Source: Posidonia oceanica | Taxonomy: Eukaryota; Streptophyta; Magnoliopsida; Alismatales; Posidoniaceae | DNA length: 64,000 nt | Assembly (NCBI GenBank): GCA_037176725.1 | Contig: JAZBRS010000014.1 | Coordinates: forward strand, 74,382,501-74,446,500 | Reading direction: 5' to 3' | In this document: positions 20,772 through 31,800 of the stretch, piece by piece | How the letters are laid out: the number at the start of each line of letters is the position of its first letter | Numbering within the stretch: position 1 is the stretch's first letter | Notes under the pieces: model-generated | Database searches by the model: none | The model's input: only the letters and a program-made list of their open reading frames with translations | Told to the model about the DNA's origin: nothing | Made by a program: the position numbers and the translations under genes

Positions 20772-23700
20772 TGTAGACGCCCCATTTTGACAGGGTGAAT
20801 TGGCTCTCTTTCTCTCATTGGTGGTCCTTTCGAACCCTACAAATCAAATCCTTCAAATCAAACCCAAAACAACACCCTTTTTCAATCTAGAAAACTACAC
20901 AAAAACCCTAGGAAAACCCATCCAAAAACCCTAGGAAAATCCATCCAAAAACCCTAGGAAAATCTACACAAAAACCCTAAGAAAATCCTTCCAAAACCCT
21001 CTCAAAACCCTAAACCCTAAACCTTCCAAAAACCCTTCAAAACTTCCATTTAAAACCCTGGAAAACCCTAGGTTAAACCCTAGGTCAAACCCTAGAAACC
21101 CTAGGTCACACACTCGCACAAAACCCTTCCAAATCCAAGTCATTATCCTTCTTTCTCACCTCATTATCCTTCTATCTCTCCTCATTATCCTTTTCTCTCT
21201 CCTCATTATCCTTTTCTCTCCTCTTTTTCCTCCTCCTTCAAACTCATCATCAGCCCCCATTCAACACTCCTTAAAACAATTAAAGAGAAAAATCTAACCA
21301 GAAAAATAAATCAAACGCTTAAAAAACAACTCAAAAGAAAATCTAATTAAAAACAAATCAAAACAACCCAAAAACAGTTAAAACAATTTAAAAACAAATT
21401 AAAACAAACTAAAAGACTTAGAAATGATCTAAAACAGTTAAAACAATTTAAAAACAAATTAAAACAAACTAAAAGAGTTAAAAATGATCTAAAACAGTTA
21501 AAACAATTTAAAAACAAATTAAAACAAATTCCAAGACTTAAAAACAATTAAAGCAAATTTCAAAACTTAAAATAATTAAAAAGCAAATCAAAACACTTAA
21601 AAAACAATTTAAAAAGAAAAATCCAAACTAAAACCATTTAGAAACTTAAAAACAAATTAAAAACAAGTTAAACAAACTTAAAAAACAATTTAAAGGACTT
21701 AAAATCAAATTGAAACAAACTAAAAAACTTAAAAACAATTAAAACAAGTCAAAAACCATTCAAAAATCCAATTAAAACAATTAAAAACTTAAACAAACTT
21801 TTCTAAAAATCAAAACACCAAACCCAACACTTTTTCTTTTTTCCCTCTCTTTTTCTTTTCCTTTTTCTCTTCCTTTTTCTCCCTCTTTTTCCTTCCTTCT
21901 TTCCTTTCTTTTCTTTTCTTTTCTTCCTCCTCCCCACTTCCAGCCTGGCCCATCTCCTTCTCTTTTTCTTTTCTCCTTTTTTCCTTCACCTCCTCAAGCC
22001 CAACCCACCTCTTCTTTTTCTTTCTTCCTTCCTTTCTTTTCAACCTGACATCCTCCTCTTCTTTTCTCTTCTTTTTCCCTCCATCTTCAGCATCTGCACC
22101 AAGCTCAGCCTTCCACCAACACTCACCTCCTCTGCACGGCCTTCTCACCACCTTGCTCGGCCTCCAACACCTCTGACTCCTTCGCCTCCTTTCCCACTCT
22201 CTCAGCCACTCCATAGCCCGATCATAGCCTCCACCCCTACTGCCATTTGCCGGCACTCTACACCTGAAAAGTCCGGCCAACCCACTGCCCAATTCAGCTG
22301 CAAGCGCAACCCATGCCCTGCCATTGCCGGCCTTCCCTCCAAAACAACAAAACTCCTTCTCCTCCTCATCCAAAAAGGGCGGCAACACAATAAAAAAAAA
22401 AACCACAGTCAACACCATAGAGCTTCACAAAAAAAAAAACCTCCAAACCCAGCAGACCTTCCCGTTCACCTTACACACAGCCCAAAATCCTCCACAACAC
22501 CTCCACCATCTTCCACGAACCTCCACCAACCCAGAAACACCCCTAGAAGCCCCACAGCAGCCACATTGCCAGAGCAAACCCAACGCCACACACTGAACCC
22601 AAAAATCTTCCCACAGCACAGACCACCCAGAAACCTCCGCAAACCACCCAGAATCCTTCCACGAACCTCCACTAATCCGGAGAAGAAGAGCTAGCAGCCC
22701 AGAAGCAGCCACATTGCCGGAGAGACCCACAGATTTCAGAGCAGCCCAAAAAAATTCCGCATCCGCTTCAGAGTAGCAAATTGCCTTCTGGTTGGCCCCA
22801 GACCTTCGCCGGAGCACCAGCAACTCCTTTGGATTGCCCCAACAGCTCCTCACTCGTAGCAGTGCCGTCGCGACCTCCGCCTGTCCAGACGCACCCAACC
22901 GAGGCCGGTAGCTCGTCCCAGCCTCTTGCGTAGGTAAACGACACTACCCTTAGCTTAGTTTTAGCCCCCTTAGGCTTCCTAGCTAGCTAGACCTAGGTTT
23001 AGTGCTACAGCGTCTGATCCAAGCTCCGCCGTGCAGTCGTCTTCTCTGGCGAGCTTCCGCAGCTCCGCCGAGCGTCGTGCCACTCTAGGCCACTGCCGAC
23101 CTTCCAGATGGCTCCCCCAGCACCGCCGCACATCTAGCAACTCAACCCTGTGCCTCCCGAGCGCCGCAGCAGCCTCCTGCACCCGTACCATCTCCGGCCA
23201 CCTCTGCAACAGACTGCCGAGACCGCTAGCATGCTCAGACCACCGCCACGCGCCGTTGAAGCCATCGGAGCATCTGCACAGTCCGCCTCCAGCCTCAGGC
23301 ACCTCCGTGCCGCCGCATGCAAGCCGAACCGCTACCGCAGCAGCTCCCTTCCCCGGTGCAGGCGGTTGAGCGCGATTTGGGACTGTAGCACTATAGCAAC
23401 TAGGATTTAAAAGTTTTAATTTTAAGTTCTTTGATGCATTGCAATTAAGTCCCTTATTTTTATTTATTTACTTTGCAGTCCAGTTATGGTTGATAACTCA
23501 TTTAATTCTGCATTTTAACTTTATTGCATTAAATAAAAGTACTGCATTATTACATTTGCATCTTAGTCCTGTGCTGTTCTTCAGTTATTTATTGCATTGC
23601 ATTTAGGCCATCATGTTTACTTTTGTTTGCATTTAGGTCCTAGCATCAATTGAAAACATTTAATTTGCATTTGTAACTTTACTGCATTGCATTAAATACT

Positions 23701-25066
23701 TGCATGTTCTTAATTATTGCAAACAGATCCTTCATGCATTCATTTACATTTCGTTTTAATGCATGCATTGTATTTTAGCCCCTGGTCTTATTTAAATGTC
23801 ACTTGAGTCCACCTTCAGTTGTTAAAAATCATTTAAATCACATATTTATCTTATTACATTGCATTTAAGCCCTCTGTTTAATTTTATTTGCATCTTAGTC
23901 CTCCTGTAGTTGATTCAAATCATTTAAACATCATGTTTACCTTATTGCATTTCACTTTTAATCATGCATTTTATTTTTATTGCATTTTAGTCTAGAGCAT
24001 GCATCCACAGCATCCATTTTTGCATTTTTTTCCTTATTATATTGCATTTTAGACCCTGTCTTTTATTTTATTTGCATCTGAGTCCTGTTCAGTTGTTAGA
24101 TTTCATTTAAAGCATGATTTTAACTATATAGTATTACTAAAAAATCCAAAAAACATGTTTATTTGCATATCAGTCCTTCAGTGGTTTAAAACTCATTTAA
24201 TCTGCATTTAAAATCTTATTGCATTGCATAAAAAACCCAGAAAAACATAATGATTGCATGTCAGTCCCTGTTTTCAGTTTTTGCATGTTTGCATGCCTTC
24301 TTGGCTTTGCATTTAAACCCTGTGTGTTTTAAAAACTGCATTTAGGTCCTTTTCTCGCATTTTTGCATGCATATCCCCTAATTAACCTTGCATTCATTCA
24401 TGCATTGTTGCATTAGCATTCATGCGTGCATTGGACCTGTTTCACACACAATTAGGGACATTTTGCATACAAGACCCGGTAGTTTACCAACATTACACTT
24501 AGGTCCCTGCATTGTATTTTTGCATGCATTTGCATTCCCATATCATCAGTCATTGCACTCCTGTATTCATTCAAGCATTTTCATCACTTTTGCATGCATA
24601 CATCCTGCATTGCACACCCTTAGGGACTATTTGTACTTAGGCCCCTACCTTTTCTGGCCCTTGAGCCTTCTGACTTGAAACCTGAATAACTTTAGATCGG
24701 ATCGTTGGATTTCCACGATCTAACTGTCTAGGTCTTCCTGGTTGGATGATCTTCCATTCTAAGCAAAGTTATCTCAGATCAGGCCTCAGATTCTCATGAT
24801 AAGTCCATCTAAACACTGCACAGCATTCATTGCTTCCATGTTTGCATTGCAAGCATCGTTTTGCATGCCCGCATCTGCTTTTGCTCGCATTTATATCGTT
24901 TTGCATGCTCGCATCGGTTTTCCTTCATGTTTGCATCATTTTGCGTGCTCGCATATGTTTTCCTTCGCTTTCACATCGTTTTGCGTGCCCTCTCTCTTTT
25001 TCCTTCGCCTTTGCACTGTTTTACGTGCTTGTTTTCATTTCTCACACCATTTTGCGTGTTTGCTCC
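20772..25066 (+). mobile_element. E3: truncated Tat-like LTR, second subfamily
   Basis: Starts TGTAGACGCCCCATTTTGAC and shares its body with the solo LTR E5: AACCCTA-rich U3 with telomere-like CCCTAAACCCTAAA near 21005, A-rich AAAACAATTAAAAC zone (21270-21830), CT-rich tract (21830-22080), GC-rich zone (22080-23390) and TGCATT-rich zone (23400-24800). It stops at 25066, exactly where E4 begins; about 700 bp of the LTR end, by comparison with E5, is missing. No polypurine tract precedes it, so it may be an insertion into the E2 array rather than the E2 3' LTR. Confidence 0.75.
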
Positions 25067-25588
25067 TGTAATATCTTGATTTTCCATAATATAATTTGAG
25101 TTAATTATTTTGGAAAATCATTCCCTATTGTTTGTGGTGTGTTGGTGTTTGTGTGTCTCTGGTGGTTTTGTTTCTGGCTCCTCGGTGTGTTTGGTGTGGC
25201 CGAGAGAAAGTAAGGGCTTGGTTGAAGGAGAGTTAGGGGCTTATTTGAGGTTTGTGGAGAGAGAGGGAGGGAAATGTAATTTTCCACCTTCTTTCCTCTT
25301 CCATCGCACGTGCCCTTCCTTCTCTTCTTCTTTCTTCCCTTCTTTCTTTTCCTCATTTTCTTCCAGCACCACCGACGACTACTACTACCCTAGGGGATCA
25401 TCGACGGTCGGAGGAGGAAGAGGAGGAGCGGCCGGTGCTGGAGGAGGCGCGGAAGCAAGCTAGAGAGTGGAGGGTGGTGCTCGTTGGCCGGAGGAGGCAG
25501 AGTTCGTCGGCCAACCGGAGTTGGAGGAGAAGACCTCACCGGAGTTGGTGCGTGTCTTCCCCCTCGTTTCCTTTCCTAAATTCATGCC
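25067..25588 (+). repeat. E4 5' LTR fragment
   Basis: The 522 bp match 27981-28502 nearly base for base. The LTR identity then stops at the shared TTCATGCC, and RT sequence follows directly. The part from 25370 is GGAGGAAG-rich and open, so an ORF starting at 25467 runs from LTR into RT. Confidence 0.9.
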
Positions 25589-26010
25589 CTATCTGGATCA
25601 GTTTGTGGTTGTTTTTGTGGATGACGTGCTAGTATACTCTCCTGATGTAGAGACTCGCCGGATGCATTTGAAGGCAGTTTTGGAGACTTTGAGGTGGAAT
25701 CAGCTCTATGCAAAGTTCTCCAAGTGTGAGTTTTGGCATGAGGAGGTTGCTTTTCTTGGCCACGTCATCTCTGGTGCTGGAGTCAAGGTTGATCCAGCCA
25801 AGGTGGAGGCAGTGAGCAGTTGGGGCAGGCTGAAGATAGTCTCTGAGTTCAGAAGTTTTCTGGGTTTGGCAGGATATTATCGGAGGTTTATTTAGGATTT
25901 CTCCAAGATTGCTGAGCCTCTGACCAGATTGACTCGGAAGGAAGTCTCTTTTGTGTGGGATTGGCGGTGTGAAGAGAGCTTCGTCTTCGCCTAGTCTCAT
26001 CTCCTGTCTT
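25589..26010 (+). pseudogene. E4 reverse transcriptase, C-terminal part
   Basis: Begins at [18 protein letters not shown], containing the catalytic VDD, followed by [20 protein letters not shown], the typical chromovirus thumb sequence. The palm N-terminus with the first catalytic Asp is deleted. TAG at 25893 replaces Gln after RRFI. A frameshift lies between about 25970 and 26005. Confidence 0.88.
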
Positions 26011-26400
26011 AACTTTGCCCTCAGGGAATGGTGGTTTCACAGTCTACAGTGATGCCTGTGGAACTGGGTTGGGGTGTGTTCTGATGCAGCATGGTAGAGT
26101 TGTGGCTTATGCATCTCGGCAACTCAAAGACCATGAGAAGAATTACCCCACTCATGATTTGGAGCTTGCTGCTATGGTTTTTGCCTTGAAGATTTGGAGG
26201 CATTACCTCTATGGCAAATAGTTTGAGATCTTCACAGATCACAAGAGCCTGAAATACATTTTCACTCAAAAGGATTTGAACCTGAGATAGAGGAAGTGGG
26301 TGGAGTATCTGAAGGATTATGATTTCAGTCTATCCTACCACCCAGGGAAGGCTAATGTGGTTGCTGATGCTTTGAGTAGGCGTGCCTACACAGTGGCCAA
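26011..26400 (+). pseudogene. E4 RNase H
   Basis: [18 protein letters not shown] has the first catalytic Asp. [25 protein letters not shown] and FTDHKSLKYIF follow, then [10 protein letters not shown] with the last Asp, which ends the domain. TAG stops at 26219 and 26288 each stand where Gln is usual in this family. Confidence 0.88.
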
Positions 26401-27467
26401 CCTGATGATTAAAGAATGGCATCTTCTTGAGGGGCTGGTCGAGTGCAAGCCACAGAGGCAGTCTCGAGATTCAGGCAGAGTGTGTTTGGCTAACTTGTCA
26501 GTTCGCCCGAGGATGGTGGAAGCAGTGGTAGCAGCTCAGCAGTTTGATCCTTTTGTACTTGGAATCTGGAAGAAGATGGAGGTAGGAGAGGCACCCCATT
26601 TCTCTGTTAGGGTAGATGGTGGGCTTAGATTTGACTTGCGTCTGTATGTACCTCAAGTGGAGGAGGTGAAGCAGAGCTTGCTGGATGAGGCTCACCGATC
26701 TAGGTATTCCATTCATCCCGGGGAGCACCAAGATGTATAAGGATCTGAAGAGGAATTTCTGGTGGCCTGGAATGAAGGAGATAGCTGAGCATGTGGCTAA
26801 GTGTACAACCTGCCAGATGGTGAAGATTGAACATCAGAAGCCTGGAGGATTGCTGCAACCATTGGATATTCCGGTATGGAAATGGGAGCAGGTGTCTATG
26901 GATTTTGTGACCGGATTACGTAGGAGCAGGAGGAAGAATGATTCTGTGTGGGTGATCGTTGATAGGCTCACAAAATCAGCACATTTCCTACCTATGAGAG
27001 TGAATCTTCCTTTGCAGCAATTAGCAGAGTTGTATGTGTTTGAGATTGTCCGGTTGCATGGAGTGCCCATCTCCATAGTGTTTGACAGAGATGCCCATTT
27101 CACCTTTAGGTTCTGGAAAGCATTGCAAGAGGCTTTTGGTACTGTGTTGAATTACAATACGGCTTTCCACCCTCAGACGGATGGTCAGACGGAGAGGACT
27201 ATTCAGACTTTGGAAGACATGTTGCGAGCCTACACTCTGGATTTTGGGGGTAGTTGGGAAGAGCACCTGCCGCTGGTAGAGTTTGCCTACAATAACAGTT
27301 TTCACTCCAGCATTGGGATGGCTCCGTTTGAGGCACTGTATGGGAGGCCGTGCCGAACACCCACTTGTTGGAGCGATGTAGGAGAATGCCAGCTTGTCGG
27401 GCCAGAGATTGTGCAGCAATACCAAGAGAAAGTGGATCTGATGAGGAAGAGATTGTTGACTGCATAG
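26401..27467 (+). pseudogene. E4 integrase (zinc finger and DDE core)
   Basis: The HHCC finger is split by a frameshift at the HPG step (26700-26740): [12 protein letters not shown] in one frame, then [17 protein letters not shown] and KCTTCQ in the next. The core has [19 protein letters not shown] and [14 protein letters not shown], supplying the three acids. The frame ends at TAG 27465, in place of Gln. Confidence 0.9.
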
Positions 27468-27938
27468 AGCAGGCAGAAGAGCTATGTAGACTGGAGGCGT
27501 AGGCCTTTGGAATTCGAGGTAGGAGACTTCATTTTCCTAAAGGTGTCACCAACTAAAGGGGTTGCAAGGTTTGGGAAGCGAGGCAAGTTGAGTCCTCGGT
27601 ATATTGGCCCTTATGAGATTGCTAGAAGAGTTGGTGAGGTGGCTTACAAGTTGGATTTGCCTCTAGAGCTCTCAGGAGTGCATAGCGTCTTCCATGTGTC
27701 GATGCTGAGGAAGTGTGTTGCCGATGTTTCCCAGATCTTACCAGTACAGCCAAGAGGACTGCAGTAGGACTTGTCTGTGGAGGAGAACGCTGTTCAGATT
27801 CTAGATCATAAGGAGCAGGTTCTCAAGAACAAGGTTATTCCTTTGGTATTGGTTCAGTGGCAGCACCATGGTGTGGAGGAAGCCACATGGGAGCGGGAAG
27901 CGGATATGTATTCTAGATACCCTTATTTGTTCCATTAG
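27468..27938 (+). pseudogene. E4 integrase C-terminus with chromodomain
   Basis: The GPY-type module is visible (KLSPRYIGPYEI, then VHSVFHVSMLRK). A chromodomain follows near 27794-27935: VQILDHKEQVLKNKVIP, then VQWQHHGVEEATWE. Chromodomains of this group direct integration towards marked heterochromatin. TAG at 27765 interrupts; the natural stop is TAG at 27936. Confidence 0.88.
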
Positions 27939-27944
27939 CTATGA

Positions 27945-27980
27945 ATTTCGAGGACGAAATTTCTTTTAAGGGTGTTAGAA
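27945..27980 (+). other. E4 polypurine tract region
   Basis: The sequence TTCGAGGACGAAATTTC then TTTTAAGGGTGTTAGAA sits directly before the 3' LTR. This is the characteristic 3' end of Tekay/Del-type internal regions, though the usual G-run is interrupted here. Confidence 0.75.
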
Positions 27981-28871
27981 TGTAATATCCTGATTTTCCA
28001 TAATATAATTTGAGTTAATTATTTTGGAAAATCATTCCCTGTTGTTTGTGGTGTGTTGGTGTTTGTATGTCTCTGGTGGTTTTGTTTCTGGCTCCTCGTT
28101 GTGTTTGGTGTGGCCGAGAGAAAGTAAGGGCTTGGTTGAAGAAGAGTTAGGGGCTTGTTTGAGGTTTGTGTAGAGAAAGGGAGGGAAATGTAATTTTCCA
28201 CCTTCTTTCCTCTTCCACTGCACGTGCCCTTCCTTCTCTTCTTCTTTCTTCCCTTCTTTCTTTTCCTCATTTTCTTCCACCACCACTGACGACTGCTGCT
28301 GCCCTAGGGGATTGCCAGCAGTCGGAGGAGGAAGAGGAGGAGCGGTTGGTGCTGGAGGAGGTGCGGAGGCAAGCCAAAGAGTGGAGGGTGGTGCTCGTCG
28401 GCCGGAGGAGGCGGAGTTCGTCGGCCGACCGGAGTTGGAGGAGAAGACCTCATCGAAGTTGGTGCGTGTCCTCCCCTTCATTTCCTTTCCTAAATTCATG
28501 CCTAAATGCTTTGAATGCATGTGATCTAGCTATGCCATGATAATTGTAGGATTTTATTTGGTTTTTGGATTGAATGTGGATTGAATGTGGAATGGGTTTG
28601 TTTTGACCCCTTTAGCCTTGCGGTTTAATATCTTGATGCATGATGCATGGATTGGTTTGATTTTTGTGCCTAAGTGTAGAGCACTCGTGAGGTTTCGATT
28701 CTAGTATTTACTCGTGATTTATGGATTTTTGTGGTGGAATCGGTTGAGGTTCCAAGCTCAGGCGATTTGTTTTGGGTTCTGTTTTGGTTTTCAGAAATCA
28801 CCTAGATCGATACGCCCTTTTTGAATGGTATGCCGATTTTTGTAGAAATCGGTACAACCGGTCTATATCGG
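27981..28871 (+). repeat. E4 3' LTR, first part
   Basis: Starts TGTAATATCC. It continues past the 522 bp shared with the 5' copy and is interrupted at 28871 by E5. The last five bases, ATCGG, are the left target duplication. Confidence 0.88.
28867..28871 (+). repeat. Target site duplication, left copy (ATCGG)
   Basis: ATCGG precedes TGTTGACACC at 28872. The identical right copy is at 34827-34831. Confidence 0.9.
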
Positions 28872-31800
28872 TGTTGACACCCTAGTTTGACAGGCTAAAT
28901 TGGTGGAATCTCTCTCTGGTGGCTTCTAAACCAAACACCTAAACTAAACCTAAAATCACACCCTTTTTTCAAAACCAAACTCCAAATCAAACCCCAAAAA
29001 CAAACCTAGAACTACACCCATTTTCTAACCCAAAAACCATCCAATACCCTTTCAAAACTCATCCTTCCTTCAACCTAGAAAACCATCCAAAACCCTTTCA
29101 AAACTCATCCTTCCTACAACCTAGAAAACCATCCAAAAATCCTAGGAAAACCAACCTTTCTTCAACCTAGAAAACTACACAAAAACCCTAGGAAAACCAT
29201 CCTTTCTTCAACCTAGAAAACTAAACAAAAACCCTAGAAAACCTAGGTAAAACAATCTTGAAACCCATTCCAAACCCTAAGCCAAAACCCATCTCAAAAC
29301 CCTAAACCAAAACTCTCTCAAAACCCTAAACCCTAAACCTTCCAAAAATCCTTCAAAATCCCACTTAAAACCATAGAAAACCCTAGATTAAACCTTAGGT
29401 CAAACCCTAGGTCACACACCTGCACAAAACCCCTCCAAATTCAGGTCATTATCCTCCCTATTTCTCCCGATTAACCTTTTCTCTCTCCTGATTATTCTTT
29501 TCTCTCTCCTCATTATCCTTCTCTCTTTCCTCATTATTCTCCCCCTTTTGTTCTTCTCCCTCTTTCTTCAAACTCATCATTAGCCCCATTTAATACTTCT
29601 TAAAACAATTAAAGAGAAAAATCCAACCAGAAAAATAAATCAAACACCTAAAAATAATTCAAAAGAAAATCTAATTAAAAGCAAATCGAAACAACACAAA
29701 AACAGTTAAAACTAATTAAAAACAAACTAAAACAAACTAAAAGACTTAAAAATGATTTAAAACAATTAAAAAACAAATTTCAAGACTTAAACAATTAAAA
29801 AATAAATTTCAGAACTTAAAGACAATTAAAACAAATCAAAACCCATTAAAAACAATTAAAGAAGCAAACATAAGAAAAACCACTCAAAACCCTTAAAAAA
29901 CAATCTAAAAATCCAATCATAAACCTTAAAACCATCAAAAGAAAATTAAAACAACTAACAAACTTAAAATCAAAAGGAACAAACTTAAATAATCAAAACA
30001 ATTAAAAAAAAACTTTAAGAAAACAATTAAGGAAAACAAATCAAGAGTTTAAGAGAAACAATTAAAAAGCTAAGAGAACAATCAAAAAAAAAAGAACAAA
30101 CAAAAACAATTAAAAAAAGAAAAGCATAAGAAAAAAACAATCAAGAACCCTAATTAAAAAATTTTAACAAAAAAACAATTAATCAAAGGAAGAAAAAGAA
30201 AGAAAAAAACACATAAGGATAAAACCAATTAAAAAACTTAAACAAATTAACAAACTTAAAAAAATTAATAATTAAAGTCAAAAAGGAGAACTCAATTGAA
30301 TTAAAGAACTTAAAAACAATTAACAAACTTAAAATCGAAAAGAAAAACTTAAAATCAAAAAACAAACTTAAATCAAGAGGAAAATTTAAACAATTAAAAC
30401 AATCAGGAAAAAGGCTTAAAAAACTATTAACAAACTTAAAAGAATACTTAAAATGAAAACCTAAAAATAATTACTTAAAACTCTAAAACAAATCCAATTT
30501 AAAAAACCAAAATCCAAATTCATTTTCTTTTTCTTCTTCTTTTTCTTCTTTTTCTCCTTTTCCTCCTTTCCTTTTCCTTTTATTTTTCCTCCTTTTTCCA
30601 CATAGTTGGCCCGGCCCACTCCCTCTCCTTCTCTTCTTTCTTTCCTTTATTCTTTTTTTTCCACCTTCTCAGCCTAGCCCAACCCACTTCACCCCTTCTT
30701 CTTCTTCTCTTCTTCCTCTCCTCTCAAACTAGTCAACAGATCCTTCCTCTCCTGTGATCTCCACCCATTTTTCAAACCTCGCCTAACATCCCATGACTTC
30801 CCGGCCATCTTCCTGACAACCTCCAAGTCCGCCATCCCCTCCATGCCCTGCCATTGGTGGTAGAGACCCATTCCTTGACCCTTGACCTCACTCAAATTAG
30901 AGAGAAGAGGAGGAGAACAAAACCAGAATTTTTCCCCCCAGAAAGACCATAGGCTCATACACACTGAAACCTAGAACCACCACCTTCTTTGTGCACCTTC
31001 CAGAGCCAAAAACACCCAAGCATTTTCGCCCAGAATCCTCCCCGAACCCATCTCTTCTCTTCACTTCCAGAACGACCTTCTTCACTGAAAATCCATCACC
31101 ACAACCATCAGAAGTCTCCCAAACTTCACCACCACACTCACCAAGTAACCACCTTCCCAAGCCACCCAGAATTTCACCCCGAAACCTCCCACATTCCCCA
31201 CATTCCACTACAAACACCTGCATCCAGATTCTGCCCATTTCTCCAAAAATTCGCACCAACCCTCCAGAAGCCCGATTACCCCAATTAAACCCCTCCATTA
31301 CACTCCTGGGACCTCCACCAACCCAGAGGTACCTCCACCTTGGCTTGGAGAGCCGCACATCGCTGGAACGACCTCGGCCTCCATTGCCTCCACCCAAAAA
31401 GTCCAGATCTCCCTCCGACCACCGCATTCTGTTTCTGGGCGCACCCGGAGCTCCGCCTGCACGCGTGGGACACACCGGCGTCGCCCGCTCGCCCTCTGGC
31501 CCCTCCGAGCGTCACAGCGACCCTTCGCCGGACCGCCTTAACCCACCAGCGTTGCTGGCCTTCTGCAACAGTCGTCACAGGTATTTCGATGTGCCACTAG
31601 GTTCCTTGCATAAACACCTTCGTTTCTAGCATTTTTGTGGATTTTTTACTGCATCGTGCTGATTTTTGGGCCTCGCCGGAGCTCACGTCTTCCCTGGTGA
31701 TGTCAGCCGTTGTCGCCGCTCGCCGCGCACCCTGGACCGTCGCACCGCCTCTGGGCTACCTTGCCGCGCGTCTGGGAGCTTCCCAGACCTCCTCTGCGCC

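Noticed and set aside
18226..20818. Many overlapping 60-150-codon frames with C/F-rich repeats
   Set aside because: They occur on both strands in several frames over a 60-bp array, as expected from a repeat unit length divisible by three.
21000..21110. Interstitial telomere array
   Set aside because: Only two to three perfect CCCTAAA units inside degenerate AACCCTA/CCTAGG sequence repeated in another LTR.
20772..25066. E3 as the genuine 3' LTR of E2
   Set aside because: Possible but not supported: no polypurine tract precedes it and its subfamily cannot be compared with a 5' LTR of E2, which is missing.
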